Shown piece by piece: positions 22,110 through 33,079 of a DNA stretch of 64,000 bases. The notes under the pieces were generated by a model. That model made no database searches and was not told the DNA's origin. It saw only the letters and a program-made list of their open reading frames with translations. The translations under genes and the position numbers were made by a program. Position 1 is the first letter of the stretch; the number at the start of each line of letters is the position of its first letter. The DNA is taken from NCBI GenBank assembly GCA_949316235.1, contig OX438757.1, positions 8,798,657 to 8,862,656 of the forward strand, written 5' to 3'. This DNA is from Oegoconia quadripuncta. Its lineage: Eukaryota > Arthropoda > Insecta > Lepidoptera > Autostichidae.

Positions 22110-24140
22110 GGTAATGCTGCCAGTTTTGTGGGCACTCGCGCGGTTCACTTCGAACACGTTTTCTACCTTTCATGGTATTGGAGAGTATAGGAATTTGAGT
22201 CTGTTTACAAATAAAGTTCTAAAGATACTTATTTAAAAAGAGCACAACCCCTGAATTTCTTGCTCGTTTTTCTCAGGGGAGTGTTATAACATTTTCAGAT
22301 GTTATTTTTATAATTTATGAAATATAACTTTATTGATTTGATTTAAATTAGTATCGTATTGTCTTTGTACTGTATACACCTACTATAACGAATTGCTTCC
22401 AAATTAGGTAACATATCACATAGACTACCTACATAGTTATTGTATATATCTACATAGAAGTTCGCACTCAACGCACATAGAATAGAGATTAAAAAGTCGT
22501 TATAATATTAATAATGTAATGTCGGGGGTAATTTGTGCCCGATGGTCCGTTCAAACAGTAAATCAACACTTTCACCACTATGCTTGCGTTTCATAACATA
22601 ACATAACCCCGTGTAATTGCGCCTGTCGGATGTTATCCGCGTTATTTGATGGATGAAATGTGAGCAAACGGTTTAGTTTCATTCAAGTAGTGTCTTGGTT
22701 TTGATGGCCTTGGGAAAAATTTTTTTACCACCATCACCGACTGCTGATTGAGATAGTAGAAGAGCAGTGTGGTTTCAGTGCAAATAACCATAATGAGACT
22801 ATCTTATACCTTTCCTTGGAAATCCTCTGGAATGAATAGTGAATGGAAATGAAAATTCCTTGGAATTTCATTGTTTTTTTTTGGCCAGAAAGTAACCTAA
22901 TACTGCTGTGACCCGTTGTTTTTTGGATTGGCGATGCAAGGATATCCTATCTATAGATTGTTTATAATTAGATTAATTTTTCCAACCGTTCTCTGATTGC
23001 AATGTATAGTTTTTTATTTTTTATTAAGTTTAAGTAGGTTCTATCAGTGGAAACCTCTAATTGGTTTTCAGTTTCTTAGTTTAAGTGATAATTTGTAAAA
23101 CAGCTGTTGGTTTTCCCAAGAAAATAAAATAAAAGTGTAAAAGACGACCAATTCATAGTAGCATACACCGTAGTCTCAGTGGTGGGAGTTTACTCAGCAT
23201 AGTTAGGGCAACATCTCTTTACGTACCTAAAGTGATGAAAAAATCACGTCGGTAGTTGGGTTACCATATGAAAAACAAGTGAAAAACTGAACGATCCTGG
23301 TAATATATCTGATTTTTTAAAAACGTCCTGTACTGATGCCAGTGCAAATGTTGTGGGTAGGTAATCTACCTAATAAAATAATCCTGTATTCGTTCAATAA
23401 ATATCTAAATAACAATTCAAGGTTAAGAGACCACTCGATACTCACTTTGTATAACAAACTTACTTTGTATAAAAAATATTTATAAGAAATTAACACGTTC
23501 ACGGACACTGAAACAGACACAATAGATTTTATTATTATTACGTCTGTAAGTGTTCAGTGTCCGCGAAAGTGTTAAAAGAATAATTAATATCAACAGAAAA
23601 TTCCATATTTTTTTGTAAGAATGGTTTTGTTCTTGAATAAAAGAAATCTTTAGCACAACAACTTATATTTATTATCTAGCTTGTCAAATTTCTTTAATTA
23701 CAGCCCGTATTTTGTACCTAAGTATATATAAATTATTTCTATTCGAATACGGCGGCGTTTGTACTTACCTCGTCTATTGCTATTCATTCTACTGAATAGT
23801 TGACAGTATCTAGTGTGAAGTTTGACGTATATACTGCAATGTACCACGTCATGTATGGATTATCTATCCAGTCATTGCTAGGATTTGCCACGCGAATAGC
23901 CAAGTGCTCCATCATTGCTTGACCACCCCTGCCGCGTAGCGATGGCTCGCAGATAAGATATGCTTCGAGAAATCATACGGTAGTAATGATGACCTGATTT
24001 CTGTCAGCCGCCCGCTGCGTTTATTTTCAGTGTCAATACCAATTATAAAATAATCTATATTCTATTAATTTGACGTTGCTTGATCTGATAAAATATCAAA
24101 GCGCTATGATCACAGTTGCATTTCTTACATTCCGTGCACG
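22110..24140. other. AT-rich stretch, mostly unrecognised
   Basis: Contains the inverted-repeat element at 23490-23575. No convincing coding frame. Confidence 0.35.
23490..23575. mobile_element. Inverted-repeat element (TTAACACGTTCACGGACACT ends)
   Basis: The left arm 23490-23512 pairs with 23553-23575, with three mismatches in 23. A diverged half copy (CGTCTATAGGTATTCAGTCT, CGGCGAAAGTGTTAG) lies at about 41045-41080, showing that this is dispersed. Confidence 0.65.
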
Positions 24141-24144
24141 TAAA

Positions 24145-24310
24145 AAAAAATTGAACTTACTTGTCTCTTCCCGTGGGTGTCGTAAAAGGTGACTAAGGGA
24201 CTTTATACCAAAAAACATCTATAGACCTACACGTTTCAACGGCGACGATGGACTGACTGACCCTGTCAAGTGTGCATTTTGAAAGGTGAATCGTTGATGT
24301 TGTTTCAAGC
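24145..24310 (+). repeat. Dispersed repeat with CGTGGGTGTCGTAAAAGGTG
   Basis: The phrase CTTCCCGTGGGTGTCGTAAA then AGGTGACTAAGGGAC is a familiar lepidopteran repeat segment. Class not resolved. Short A runs flank it at 24142 and 24310. Confidence 0.4.
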
Positions 24311-24540
24311 AAAAAAAAAATGTTTGATATGCACAAACGCTTGTATTTGGTATATCTCTGACAACCCCATTTTATGTGCTCGCCTACAGTAACACATTAC
24401 ATTGGTCGCGTAAATAGTTTGAGAGTCTTTATATCGTCGGCCCGTATTCACTATTTCGAATTTGGATACTCGAGCTCGGTCCGTTATATTCTATGATATC
24501 GAATGTTAGGTTTGACATTTCTATTTGGAAAGACAAACCT

Positions 24541-24689
24541 GCCCTTAGATTACGTAACTTCATCGGTATCGTTATCGATTACGTTGACCAATGAGAAACC
24601 GTCAAATTGCCGAGCGAGCGATGAGCCAACCAATCACATGTCAGAACGTAACCGATGACGATAACGATGAAATTATGTAATAGAACCCC
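24541..24689. mobile_element. Hairpin MITE (TTACATAATTTCATCGTTATCG arms)
   Basis: The left arm 24541-24595 and right arm 24620-24689 are imperfect inverted copies: TTACGTAACTTCATCGGTAT against TTACATAATTTCATCGTTAT, continuing through GATTACGTTGACCAATGAG. The whole sequence would fold into one long stem with a short loop. No coding. Confidence 0.7.
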
Positions 24690-25521
24690 TGGACGTTCGA
24701 TTCGGTCCGATACCGATTATAATTGATACGAGTAGGCATTCGAAATACAAAATAGTTATTTCCTACGTTTCGTCTGTAAAATTTCTTTACAACTTAAAAG
24801 TAAGTCCCATAACCCAACTTTCTAAGCCCTATGGTAGAGTCTACCTCTTAAAATACTTTCAGGTATTAATATACTTTAAAATAAAATACATAGCTGCATA
24901 ATACCTATAGTCTATAGTTCGAATAAATTGAAAAAACCCCACACGCTAACAGTTATCGTCTAGGTAACAATTATAACAGAATTATGGCAGATACAAGATA
25001 TTTCTCTAATAATTGCCAAGTTGTTGGACAGATATCTTTTTTAATTGTAGAAACAAAGAAACAATTAACCTGCCTTTACAGTTCAGTGCGATAGCGTTGT
25101 GCGGTATCTCTAAAGTGTGAGTTTAATGATGCAATGATTAGGTACTTGACTAAGAGCGTTTATGTGGTTATCCCTACGGTTGATTTTGCACACGTCATCT
25201 TAGCGTCTCGGAAGTGTGATTATTTAATTAGACTAGACTACTTAGACAGGGATAAAATCTGCCCCATTTTCCCCAGTACCTCTGACGTCAGTGAAAATGG
25301 AGTAAAATTTGTCCCAAAAATAGGAAATACGTCCCATTTTCCCAGATACCATGAAACTAGGGAAAGTGGTGAACAATCAAATCGCTCTCCGCGACTGTCT
25401 TTGTTTGTAAAAAATTTATTGTACAAAATAAAAGAAATACAGAACAAAACTTAAATCTATGCACAAAGGCGGATTAAGGCTCGTAAACTGTTCTCAAGAT
25501 AGAGATGATCTGTTGCATATT

Positions 25522-25591
25522 AAAACAGTATCAAATCAGTATACAGTATATACAGTATCAAATCAGTATCAGTACAGTATCAAAACAGTAA
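25522..25591. repeat. Irregular CAGTATCAAAT tandem repeat
   Basis: ACAGTATCAAATCAGTATAC, ACAGTATATACAGTATCAAA, TCAGTATCAGTACAGTATCA and AAACAGTA show about seven imperfect CAGTAT units with 8-17 base spacing. Confidence 0.7.
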
Positions 25592-25879
25592 AAAGTAATA
25601 GTATTGAGACTGAGACGCGATTTCAATCTCAAGATCGATTTATTAATACTTTAATACTTTTTGTAATGCAACGGATTTTGATTCAATTTTTACTATCATT
25701 TAGAGAATTTCTTCCGGATGATATTCCGGAGATCCAAGCAGTACACTTAACAATTAGAATATATAATATGTAATAATTTTAAGTACCTATGTAGTTTTTG
25801 CGTTTCACTTTACCCACCATTCCATTGTAAACTATTTAGTTGTATTATTACGGATACAACCTATACTAAGTTAGATACT

Positions 25880-26170
25880 TTCTTCCAATTTGCAACACTG
25901 ACAAATTAGATAGCAACCATCATGCTCCTTTTTCTCTGCCACTCGACGTAATACCAGCCCTCGTAGCATGACATCGTTTGTCGCGCGCGACGTATCAGTG
26001 AGATGGGATAGTTGTATATTTCGTCCAAGAGAATGAGCAGGACAAATATTATCTCGCGCGACATAAACGTTTACCGCGCCTGTCATGGTACGAGTGCTGA
26101 TTAAGAAGTTTAAATAAAACGTCCTTTTTTTAGCTGACATAGGGCAAATACCGTAAATCTTATTTATCGC
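25880..26170. repeat. Probable inverted-repeat element with GTCGCGCGCGAC
   Basis: GTCGCGCGCGAC (a perfect 12-base palindrome) lies at 25980-25991. TCGCGCGACATAAACG at about 26053 is an inverted near-copy of CGTTTGTCGCGCG at about 25975. CpG density is far above the flanks. A 104-codon open frame on the minus strand across it shows no recognisable protein and is not annotated. Confidence 0.4.
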
Positions 26171-26719
26171 TACAAGAGTCGCCAAACTTGTATCTAAACC
26201 ATGTTACAAAACTTATAATAATCGTATTTAAATGCCATCGAAACAATATCGAAAAGCAGATATATGCACTATTAAAATGAAAAAATAGACAAGTACTTAG
26301 TTCGTGGTATATAGAGGCGGCGTCAAATTAACAAGTAAATTGGTTATCGCCCTGCAATAAAAAATAAAATAAAAAAAAAAAGTTTATTGACTCATACTTA
26401 GGCTAAGTTACAATCAGCGAATTAAAGAATTAGGAGGTACATAACAAATACACTTAAGTAGAATTAATGGGCCCTGCTCCTTAAACTAAGATTGCTCTTG
26501 TATTTTAAGAAGCAGGAGCAATGCTTCATTAAAAGCTTTTTACACTCAGAATAATATAAAAACCTTTTTGCAAGCTTCATAGTTTCCACGGGCGAATAGC
26601 CATGAAGAGATGTTATGTATGTATACGAGAAAAAAGGACAGAGCTGTTTCACTTGTAAATTTTTATAAAAACGAAGTGAAGGGTTCTGTAGTTGATTTAA
26701 TGTTATACTTTGTATATAA

Positions 26720-26900
26720 CCACTTTTAGGATTCCGTACATCATTTAAAAAAAAAATGGAACACTTATAGGATCACTTTGTTGTTCGTCTGTCTGTCTAT
26801 ACGTCTGTATGTCAAGGCCCATTTCCTCGGAAACTGCTGGATGGAAAAAATTCAAGTGAATAGAAATATAAAAATACGGATTTCAAACAAACAAACAAAC
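26720..26900 (+). repeat. Dispersed 'GGATTCCGTACATC' repeat
   Basis: The order GGATTCCGTACATC, TTGTTCGTCTGTCTGTC, TCAAGGCCCATTTCCTCGGA, AACTGCTGGATGG matches the common lepidopteran GGGTTCCGTACC... CTGTCTGTC... repeat. A short relative (CGGCCAAGTGTGTGTCGAAC then GAAGGGTTCCGTAG) occurs at 55006-55055. Confidence 0.5.
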
Positions 26901-29900
26901 ACAAACAAACAATATTTTATTGAACCGAAATAAATTACACAACTTGTTGAAGCTTTGTTGTCTGTGGTAGTTAAAAACTGTGTTACAGACAACAATGTCT
27001 TCCCCATATATTTCAAAGCCCATCATATCTATTTTTCGTTGACAAATCATGAAAACCTGTACTTCGCGGGAAAATCTAGAAATTTAGTATTTAGTCTTGT
27101 GACACAAGTGAATAAATGAATACGAATCAATCAATCAATCAAAAAATCAATAATTTCAATACCCGTGTGGAATTATTGTGAGACAAACATTACTTGCGGT
27201 TAATGCCCACAGTTAATATACGAATAATAATGTTTGTGGCGTATTAATGCCACGAGAGATTTGATCTTACGAAAAAGGAATTTCCAAAATTTGTCAAGGA
27301 TAATAATAATAATGATGATGTTATGTAAGAAATCCTCAGGGCACTACTTCAACTCGCCCTTGACCATCTTTTGTTTTACACGTTTACGAGGTTACTCCGT
27401 GTCATAGACCACTGACTAATTGTAATAATTATTACAGGCATTTACTGGGATATGCTTCAGCTATCCTCACCTGGTCATTGGCCCTTATTAAGATCTTCGT
27501 CAACTTCACACAAAAGCACATACACAGTATCCAAATAATAAGTAATTATGGAATGAGATTTACGATAGTTTGATGTTCTTTTTAATTACAATAAATTGTA
27601 ATTTCCAATCATATTTTATGCTATCAATGTACTACCTATTTTTAAAAGACAGAATTTACATAAATTCGTAACTAACTATTGCTCTGGTAACTTATACATT
27701 GGAGAATCGATCGACATGTAGTTATCGTGATAAAAAAGATAGAGCGGAGGCTAAGCTATTGTTTCTATTTTGTTATTTATTAGACTAATAGCAAATCTAA
27801 ATAATAATAAAACATATTTGTAATTAGAAAGTAGTAGTGTATCTTTCACCGTCCCCAAGAATAGATGTTAACAGAAATTATTTTTTTTCTCTACAGAACC
27901 CTACACTGCGGGAAGGGGAAACTTCCACGCAAAAACGTAGGTTACGCAGTATGGTGCCAATGCCAACGACTTCTACATTACAGACGGTTTCACTGATTCG
28001 TTAAATACTCGTAGTAATTACTGATTAAATTTCTTTAATTTGAAACAACAGATTCATACTCGTAGTTATTAAAGGTTGGTTATGATGATTATAACAGTTA
28101 CAAGATGTAGTTTAAATCGATTCTCGGTGAAAGGAAGGATTACCCAATAGGCTGCATTAATTATTTGTCCTTGTTTTATCAACAAAACGGATGCTATAAG
28201 GTTTAAGTACCTGTTATTATCACATCAACGAACTCATTGGTAGGGCACCGCCTCTCACTAGGTGGCAACTCGCAAAACTAAAACTCGCAAATTTGAGAGT
28301 TTATTACTTATAAAATTTGAAGACATAAAGAATTTGGTGATTGTATGCGAGATTTCTATTCCAATTATTAATAGTAGGAAATTCGACAACTATGAATTCT
28401 TGTTTTTCTCAGAGGAAAGCTTAAAAAATGTAAAAGCTGAATATTAGTGCACCCACAAACATTTTTTTTACTCTACTTTTATGCTGTTTAGGTACGACAA
28501 CCATGCTTAGATTAAAATCCAACTTGATTTTCTGATTTTTGTTTGTGGCTCTATAGGATTGTGAAGTATGGGCTTTTTGCTAAGCTACTGTTCTTGTCTG
28601 TTGTTCAAAAAGCATTTTTCCCTGAGAAGAAGAAGCAAGAAACTCGAAGGGTTGCTCTTTTAAAACTGGTTTCAAACCTAACCTTCCGCTCGCGGACCCG
28701 ACAGACCATATACTGAATTGTCTCATGGAATTTAATTTAAATTCGGAAACTACCTAGTTTATCTCTGCATCAAATTTCACCCCGGATTTGATACTGAGGA
28801 ACAAACATCATTTGGCATTTATAAATAACAGTAATTTATTTATTTTATTAGGCACACCAACAGCATTACATTTAGGTACTCTTGAATGAAAGAACAACAC
28901 ATGGTAATAATATCTTATCCCTATGCCAATTAGAGGTGAACACAGTATTGGTCAAGCTTAAAATACAAACTAATTTAGCGATATTATTTTTATTTGGTTA
29001 TTTATAATATATATTGTTATAAACCCTGGCACAAACAAAGACTATGAACCAAGTTGCAATATTCGTAAATGAAATTTAAAGACTATGCGTAATGCAGTAA
29101 ATATTTTGAATTGGATTGAGTAATAATGGAATATGAGAGAAGAATTACATTTTTAGTTTTGGGATTTATAGATACAATATCTTCATACAAGATACAAGAT
29201 AGATAGAAAGAAGCTTTATTTAATCTTTGTCACGCACGAGACAAACAAGTGGTATACTCGTACATACCTACTTGCGAAAAGGACAGTATCTATGATATTT
29301 ATCAGATATCCCAACTATCGTCGCTTCGGAAATGGTAGGTAGGATATGACAAACCTAGAAGGTCTTTGTTTTTTCCTTTTTTATAGGCAGCAGCATTTTT
29401 TTATAGCAGTGACTTTTATGCACGATTGCAAATTAATCACTGCTGACTGATCAAATCAAATACGCTTTTTTGTATAAATAAGGAATGTACATTTAAATAT
29501 TTTATAGAAACTACAAATTAGGCGGCCTTATCGCTAACAGCGATCTCTTCCAGGCAAACCTATCATCACGGAATTCAAAACGAGTAATTAAGTGGGTTAG
29601 CACAAATAATTTCCTAATTGTTAAGTACATCTGAAAGTTCTGCATATTGAATTCAAAAAGTGTTATCTTATAGGTATGCAAAACATTAATAAGTACTAAT
29701 TTTGCAATCGTGCATATAATTAACTGTCATTTTCAATAGACAACGTTTCCATGTAACCAACTGTGTATAATTTTAAGTAACTATTTAAAAAGATGGGAAT
29801 TGGCACGTTTTGTAGTCATCTAAAATTGTTTCTGAAAACTGGGTTGTGGAAGACACAATATAATTACAGTGATCGTGTAAGTGCACCAAACAAGCGTGTA

Positions 29901-30200
29901 TCTCATTTGCAAGCAAAACACTTGGTGTTTTCCCATAGTTACGGAGGAGGTATTTGAGTCTTGTTCGACAGTGTTTGTTTGAGTCATTTATCAACTTCCT
30001 TTTTATGCGCTATCGAATTCCTATACTTCAGTTTTGTTATGACTTACGATAGGCGTTTATATGTCTTGCGAAGGCATATACATCGTGGTTTTGAAATACT
30101 TTTTAGTTATTTTATTTAGCGAATCCATCCGTACGGACCAATAGTAAAATGCAAAAAAAAAAATGGGCTCGCTACCCTAAATTCACACCAGCTTCATCAC
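26900..30200. other. AT-rich stretch, nothing recognised
   Basis: Frames at 28262-28447 (+) and 29785-29994 (-) are short and show no domain. A LINE-like 3' end (GAAAGAAGCTTTATTTAATC) may lie at 29205-29260. No further structure seen. Confidence 0.35.
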
Positions 30201-30203
30201 CTA

Positions 30204-30518
30204 GGGACCAATCACGCTATTTTTACCTTTTGGCTTTACCTTTGGCTTTACCGTTTGAACGGAACATTTTTGGTTTTGGTTTAGCTTTAGTTTAGCTGAT
30301 GTAAAAAATGGTATCGCGCTATTTTTTGTGAACGATATATTGTTAAGGTTACCAAAGTAAATCCCAACCCAAAATGTTTAGAGCTAACCACGAGTAATCA
30401 AAAAAACTAGGTTAATTGCCATTCAAATGATTAGCGCGATACGAAAAGTGCTTAACGTAACGTTTTTGGTTATGGATTAGCTTTGGTATTACCGTTCAAA
30501 CTTAGCGCGATCGGCCCC
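30204..30518. mobile_element. MITE family E, copy 2
   Basis: Left end GGGACCAATCACGCTATT, right end AGCGCGATCGGCCCCC. Internal blocks match copy 1 (3699-4004), for example TAGCTGATGTAAAAAATGGT and TTAGCGCGATACGAAA. Confidence 0.7.
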
Positions 30519-31889
30519 CAGATCAGCACATTTTGTTTGTGGAGGCCATTTTAACAAGAAACTGGATGAATTTGTACTTATAATTGTTAGGTAGGTACAC
30601 AAAATTATTTATTACTTGGCCGAACAATTGGTATAAACGAATTTCAGATGAGGTAAATTTTCTTTGTCATTTAACTGTCTATCAATCTTTGTAAGCTCTT
30701 TTTTACCGAATTCAGTGTTGGTCTGTTAGCAAATGTACCTTTTGATTGTCTAAACCTTAATTTTTCGAGAGTAATTAAGATATCGCAATGTCCTCACACT
30801 ATTTAGTCAAAACTGGGTTATGAAAATTACTATACCATAGAAGTTCTTAAAAGTTGTTACTTGACGTGTCACCATGTTCTTTCTTGGTACCTTTTAATAT
30901 AATTACGTGTCATAATTATAAAAGTTTGTAAGACTATTGGTGCAAAATAAATGTATTTTTTGTATTTTGTATAGAGTATACAAGTAGTTTTCATTGCTTT
31001 TCCTGTAGTCAACTATTGCCTGTGAACCTGTTGGGCTTGAATATAAAATTGAAACCACTTTATTTTAGAAACCATTTCGTGAATAATTGCGTCCCTTCGT
31101 ACCTATCTAATAATTTGAACAAAGTCAGCTTTGTGGTCAGCCGAACGTCGATGGATGTCTCAGATATTATTATGACGTCGTAAATTGATAATAAAATAAC
31201 GTCCTCAGTTAGCAAAGCGCATACCCTTAAGGGAACAACTGCTAATAACTGTGGTTAGTAAGAAAACTTTCTTGGAGTCGTGGAACAAATTCTTAATCCA
31301 TGTTTTCTGTTAATAGAGGATCACTCAGTGCAATTGTGGATGGTTTTGTATACTTATATATTTCTAAACTGAGGTAAAGTGACTGGAATGTAAACCCATT
31401 ACCTAAACATGGTTTATGAGCGACGGAATTCCTTAAAATTTCTTTATTTTTTTAACGATCGTTTTAAAATACTTATTAGCTAGTCAATCTGAGAAATCAA
31501 CTTTATTAAACACGGAATTTATAATGACCTCGCTGCATAATCTAATGCTAAGTTGTAGTAATTTAATTCAATAAAAGCCATAATTTTGCTTCCATGTCGT
31601 TTGTAATTAAACACTTAATGGAATTTATTGTCCAGGTTTTCATTCCAAAACACATAGTTGCTAGTTATCGTCAAGATGTTTTCGCTTCCGAACGAGTGAA
31701 AGGCTTCAATAAAAAATATACAATAAAAATAAAATCTAGAAGCGGACTGTATTCTTGTGTACTTCAAATTTTAATTGTACAGATTTATTAGACTAGTCTG
31801 GTGGATAAATAGGATATAAATATTGTAAGTAAAGTATGTATTAAAAAACTTAACCAAACCTTACTTTAAGTTTGAATTAACAGTCGCAT

Positions 31890-32095
31890 AGAAAATAGCG
31901 TCAAATGTGGAGGGCTGAAACGCATATTACGAAGAGAGTGTTGAATATGGATGTCGATGGTTGGAAAGGAAGAGGAAGACCACGGAAAAGATGGATGGAT
32001 TGTGTGAAGGGTGATATGAACGAAAAAGGCGTGAATGTGGAGGTAACTGCTGATAGAGAAGATTGGAAGAAAAAGACGTACTGCGCTGGCCCAAG
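31890..32095 (+). pseudogene. Non-LTR retrotransposon C-terminal fragment (GRGRPRKRWMDCV)
   Basis: The plus-strand frame from 31905 reads MWRAETHITKRVLNMDVDGW, KGRGRPRKRWMDCVKGDMNE and VTADREDWKKKTYCA. GRGRPRKRW.D followed by DR..W is the typical end of insect LINE ORF2. A truncated SINE-1 follows directly at 32106. Confidence 0.75.
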
Positions 32096-32105
32096 TAAAT
32101 TTTAC

Positions 32106-32325
32106 ATGTCCGCCTGGCTAGCTACCACCATCTTATCTAAATCTGCCGCCAAGCAGCAATGTTAATAGAATTTTTGTGTTCCGGTTGTCAGAGATAAGAT
32201 AGCCAGTCCCCCAAATGTGTTGGGGTTTTCGGGTCAGTACGCTTCCACCTTCGACCTCATCTTCACTTAACATCAGGTGTGATTGAGGTCAATTACCAGC
32301 CCGTTATTCATAAAAAAAAGTAAAT
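32106..32325 (+). mobile_element. SINE-1, 5'-truncated copy
   Basis: Begins in the body at GTCCGCCTGGCTAGCTACCA and runs to the tail GTGTGATTGAGGTCAATTAC and an A run. The tRNA-like head is absent. It joins the LINE fragment with about 10 bases between. Confidence 0.8.
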
Positions 32326-32424
32326 TGGGACCAGGACAAGAACATGTTGATGATAGAAAATAGTGTCAAGTATAGAGTTTAAAAATATTAGTTTAAGTCT
32401 AATTTACATCATCATTTTTCTTTC

Positions 32425-32650
32425 CTTATCCTACTCTAGGAGGGGTTGGCACAACCTCCTCTTCCACTCTTATCAGCCGTCATCTCCGTACTCACCCCTT
32501 TCATACATATATTATCATTCCTCACGAAATCTACCCATACCTTCTTCAGTCTTTCTGTACCTGTGTATCCCTTCACATTCATACTTAGCACTTGTCTCAT
32601 TGCGTGCCTTTTATCCATCCTCATAATGTGACCACTAAAGCTAGTTTACA
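32425..32650 (-). pseudogene. Non-LTR retrotransposon C-terminal fragment, reverse
   Basis: The minus-strand frame reads MRMDKRHAMRQVLSMNVKGY, TGTERLKKVWVDFVRN and MKGVSTEMTADKSG. It is closely related to the copy at 31890-32095 (VLNMDVDGWKG..., KGVNVEVTADRE), but the GRGRPR motif is mutated to GTERLK. The two lie about 330 bases apart in opposite orientation. Confidence 0.7.
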
Positions 32651-33017
32651 TGACAGGCTTAATTCCTTCTGTGAGACTAATCTCCACACACCAGTTTCTC
32701 TTTTTGGTGTTTTGGCAATTGATGGCAATATTGTTATCACGATTATTTTTCTTATAATAGAAAACAGGTGTCAATGTGATAAAGCAAACTGAGCAAATTG
32801 CTTTTAAATGTGAATGTACCCAACATAGGAATTCTGAGTACATGTTAAAAAATTTCAATCATAATTTGTATGTACTGAACGTAATGTAGCATTTTCACGT
32901 GGATCGGCATGCCTTGTTTATTTTAGTTATATCGTAATGGGACAAGATTAAATGAATAGTCAGTTTGTAAGCGGCGATGTATTCGATCTGTCATGGCTGA
33001 GCAATAACTTGTAATCC

Positions 33018-33057
33018 TATAAAATTGGCTACTGACCGATTTCTCTTGCAGCTCAGT
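33018..33057 (+). promoter_or_regulatory. Core promoter: TATA box plus TCAGT initiator
   Basis: TATAAAA lies at 33018-33024 and the arthropod initiator TCAGT at 33053-33057. The start codon of the glycine-rich protein gene follows at 33080, giving a short leader of about 25 bases. The TATA-to-initiator spacing (about 37 bases from the first T to the A of TCAGT) is slightly longer than the usual 30 or so. An alternative reading is that the pyrimidine-rich TTCTCTTGCAG at 33041-33051 is a 3' splice site and that this is an internal exon; the TATA plus TCAGT arrangement makes a first exon more likely. Confidence 0.6.
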
Positions 33058-33079
33058 TTTAGATATAGGCTCCAACGTC

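Noticed and set aside
25134..25773. Two plus-strand frames of 104-106 codons
   Set aside because: They run through CCATTTTCCC repeat text and CAGTATCAAAT repeats; translations are low-complexity or unrecognised.
25871..26185. 104-codon minus-strand frame
   Set aside because: It lies across a CpG-rich inverted-repeat element; openness is probably chance and no domain was recognised.
32425..32640. Plus-strand frames of 61-87 codons
   Set aside because: They are antisense to a LINE fragment on the minus strand.
33041..33051. 3' splice site TTCTCTTGCAG making the MHNY exon internal
   Set aside because: It is plausible by itself, but the TATA box at 33018 and TCAGT at 33053 fit a first exon better. 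Kept as an alternative, not annotated.
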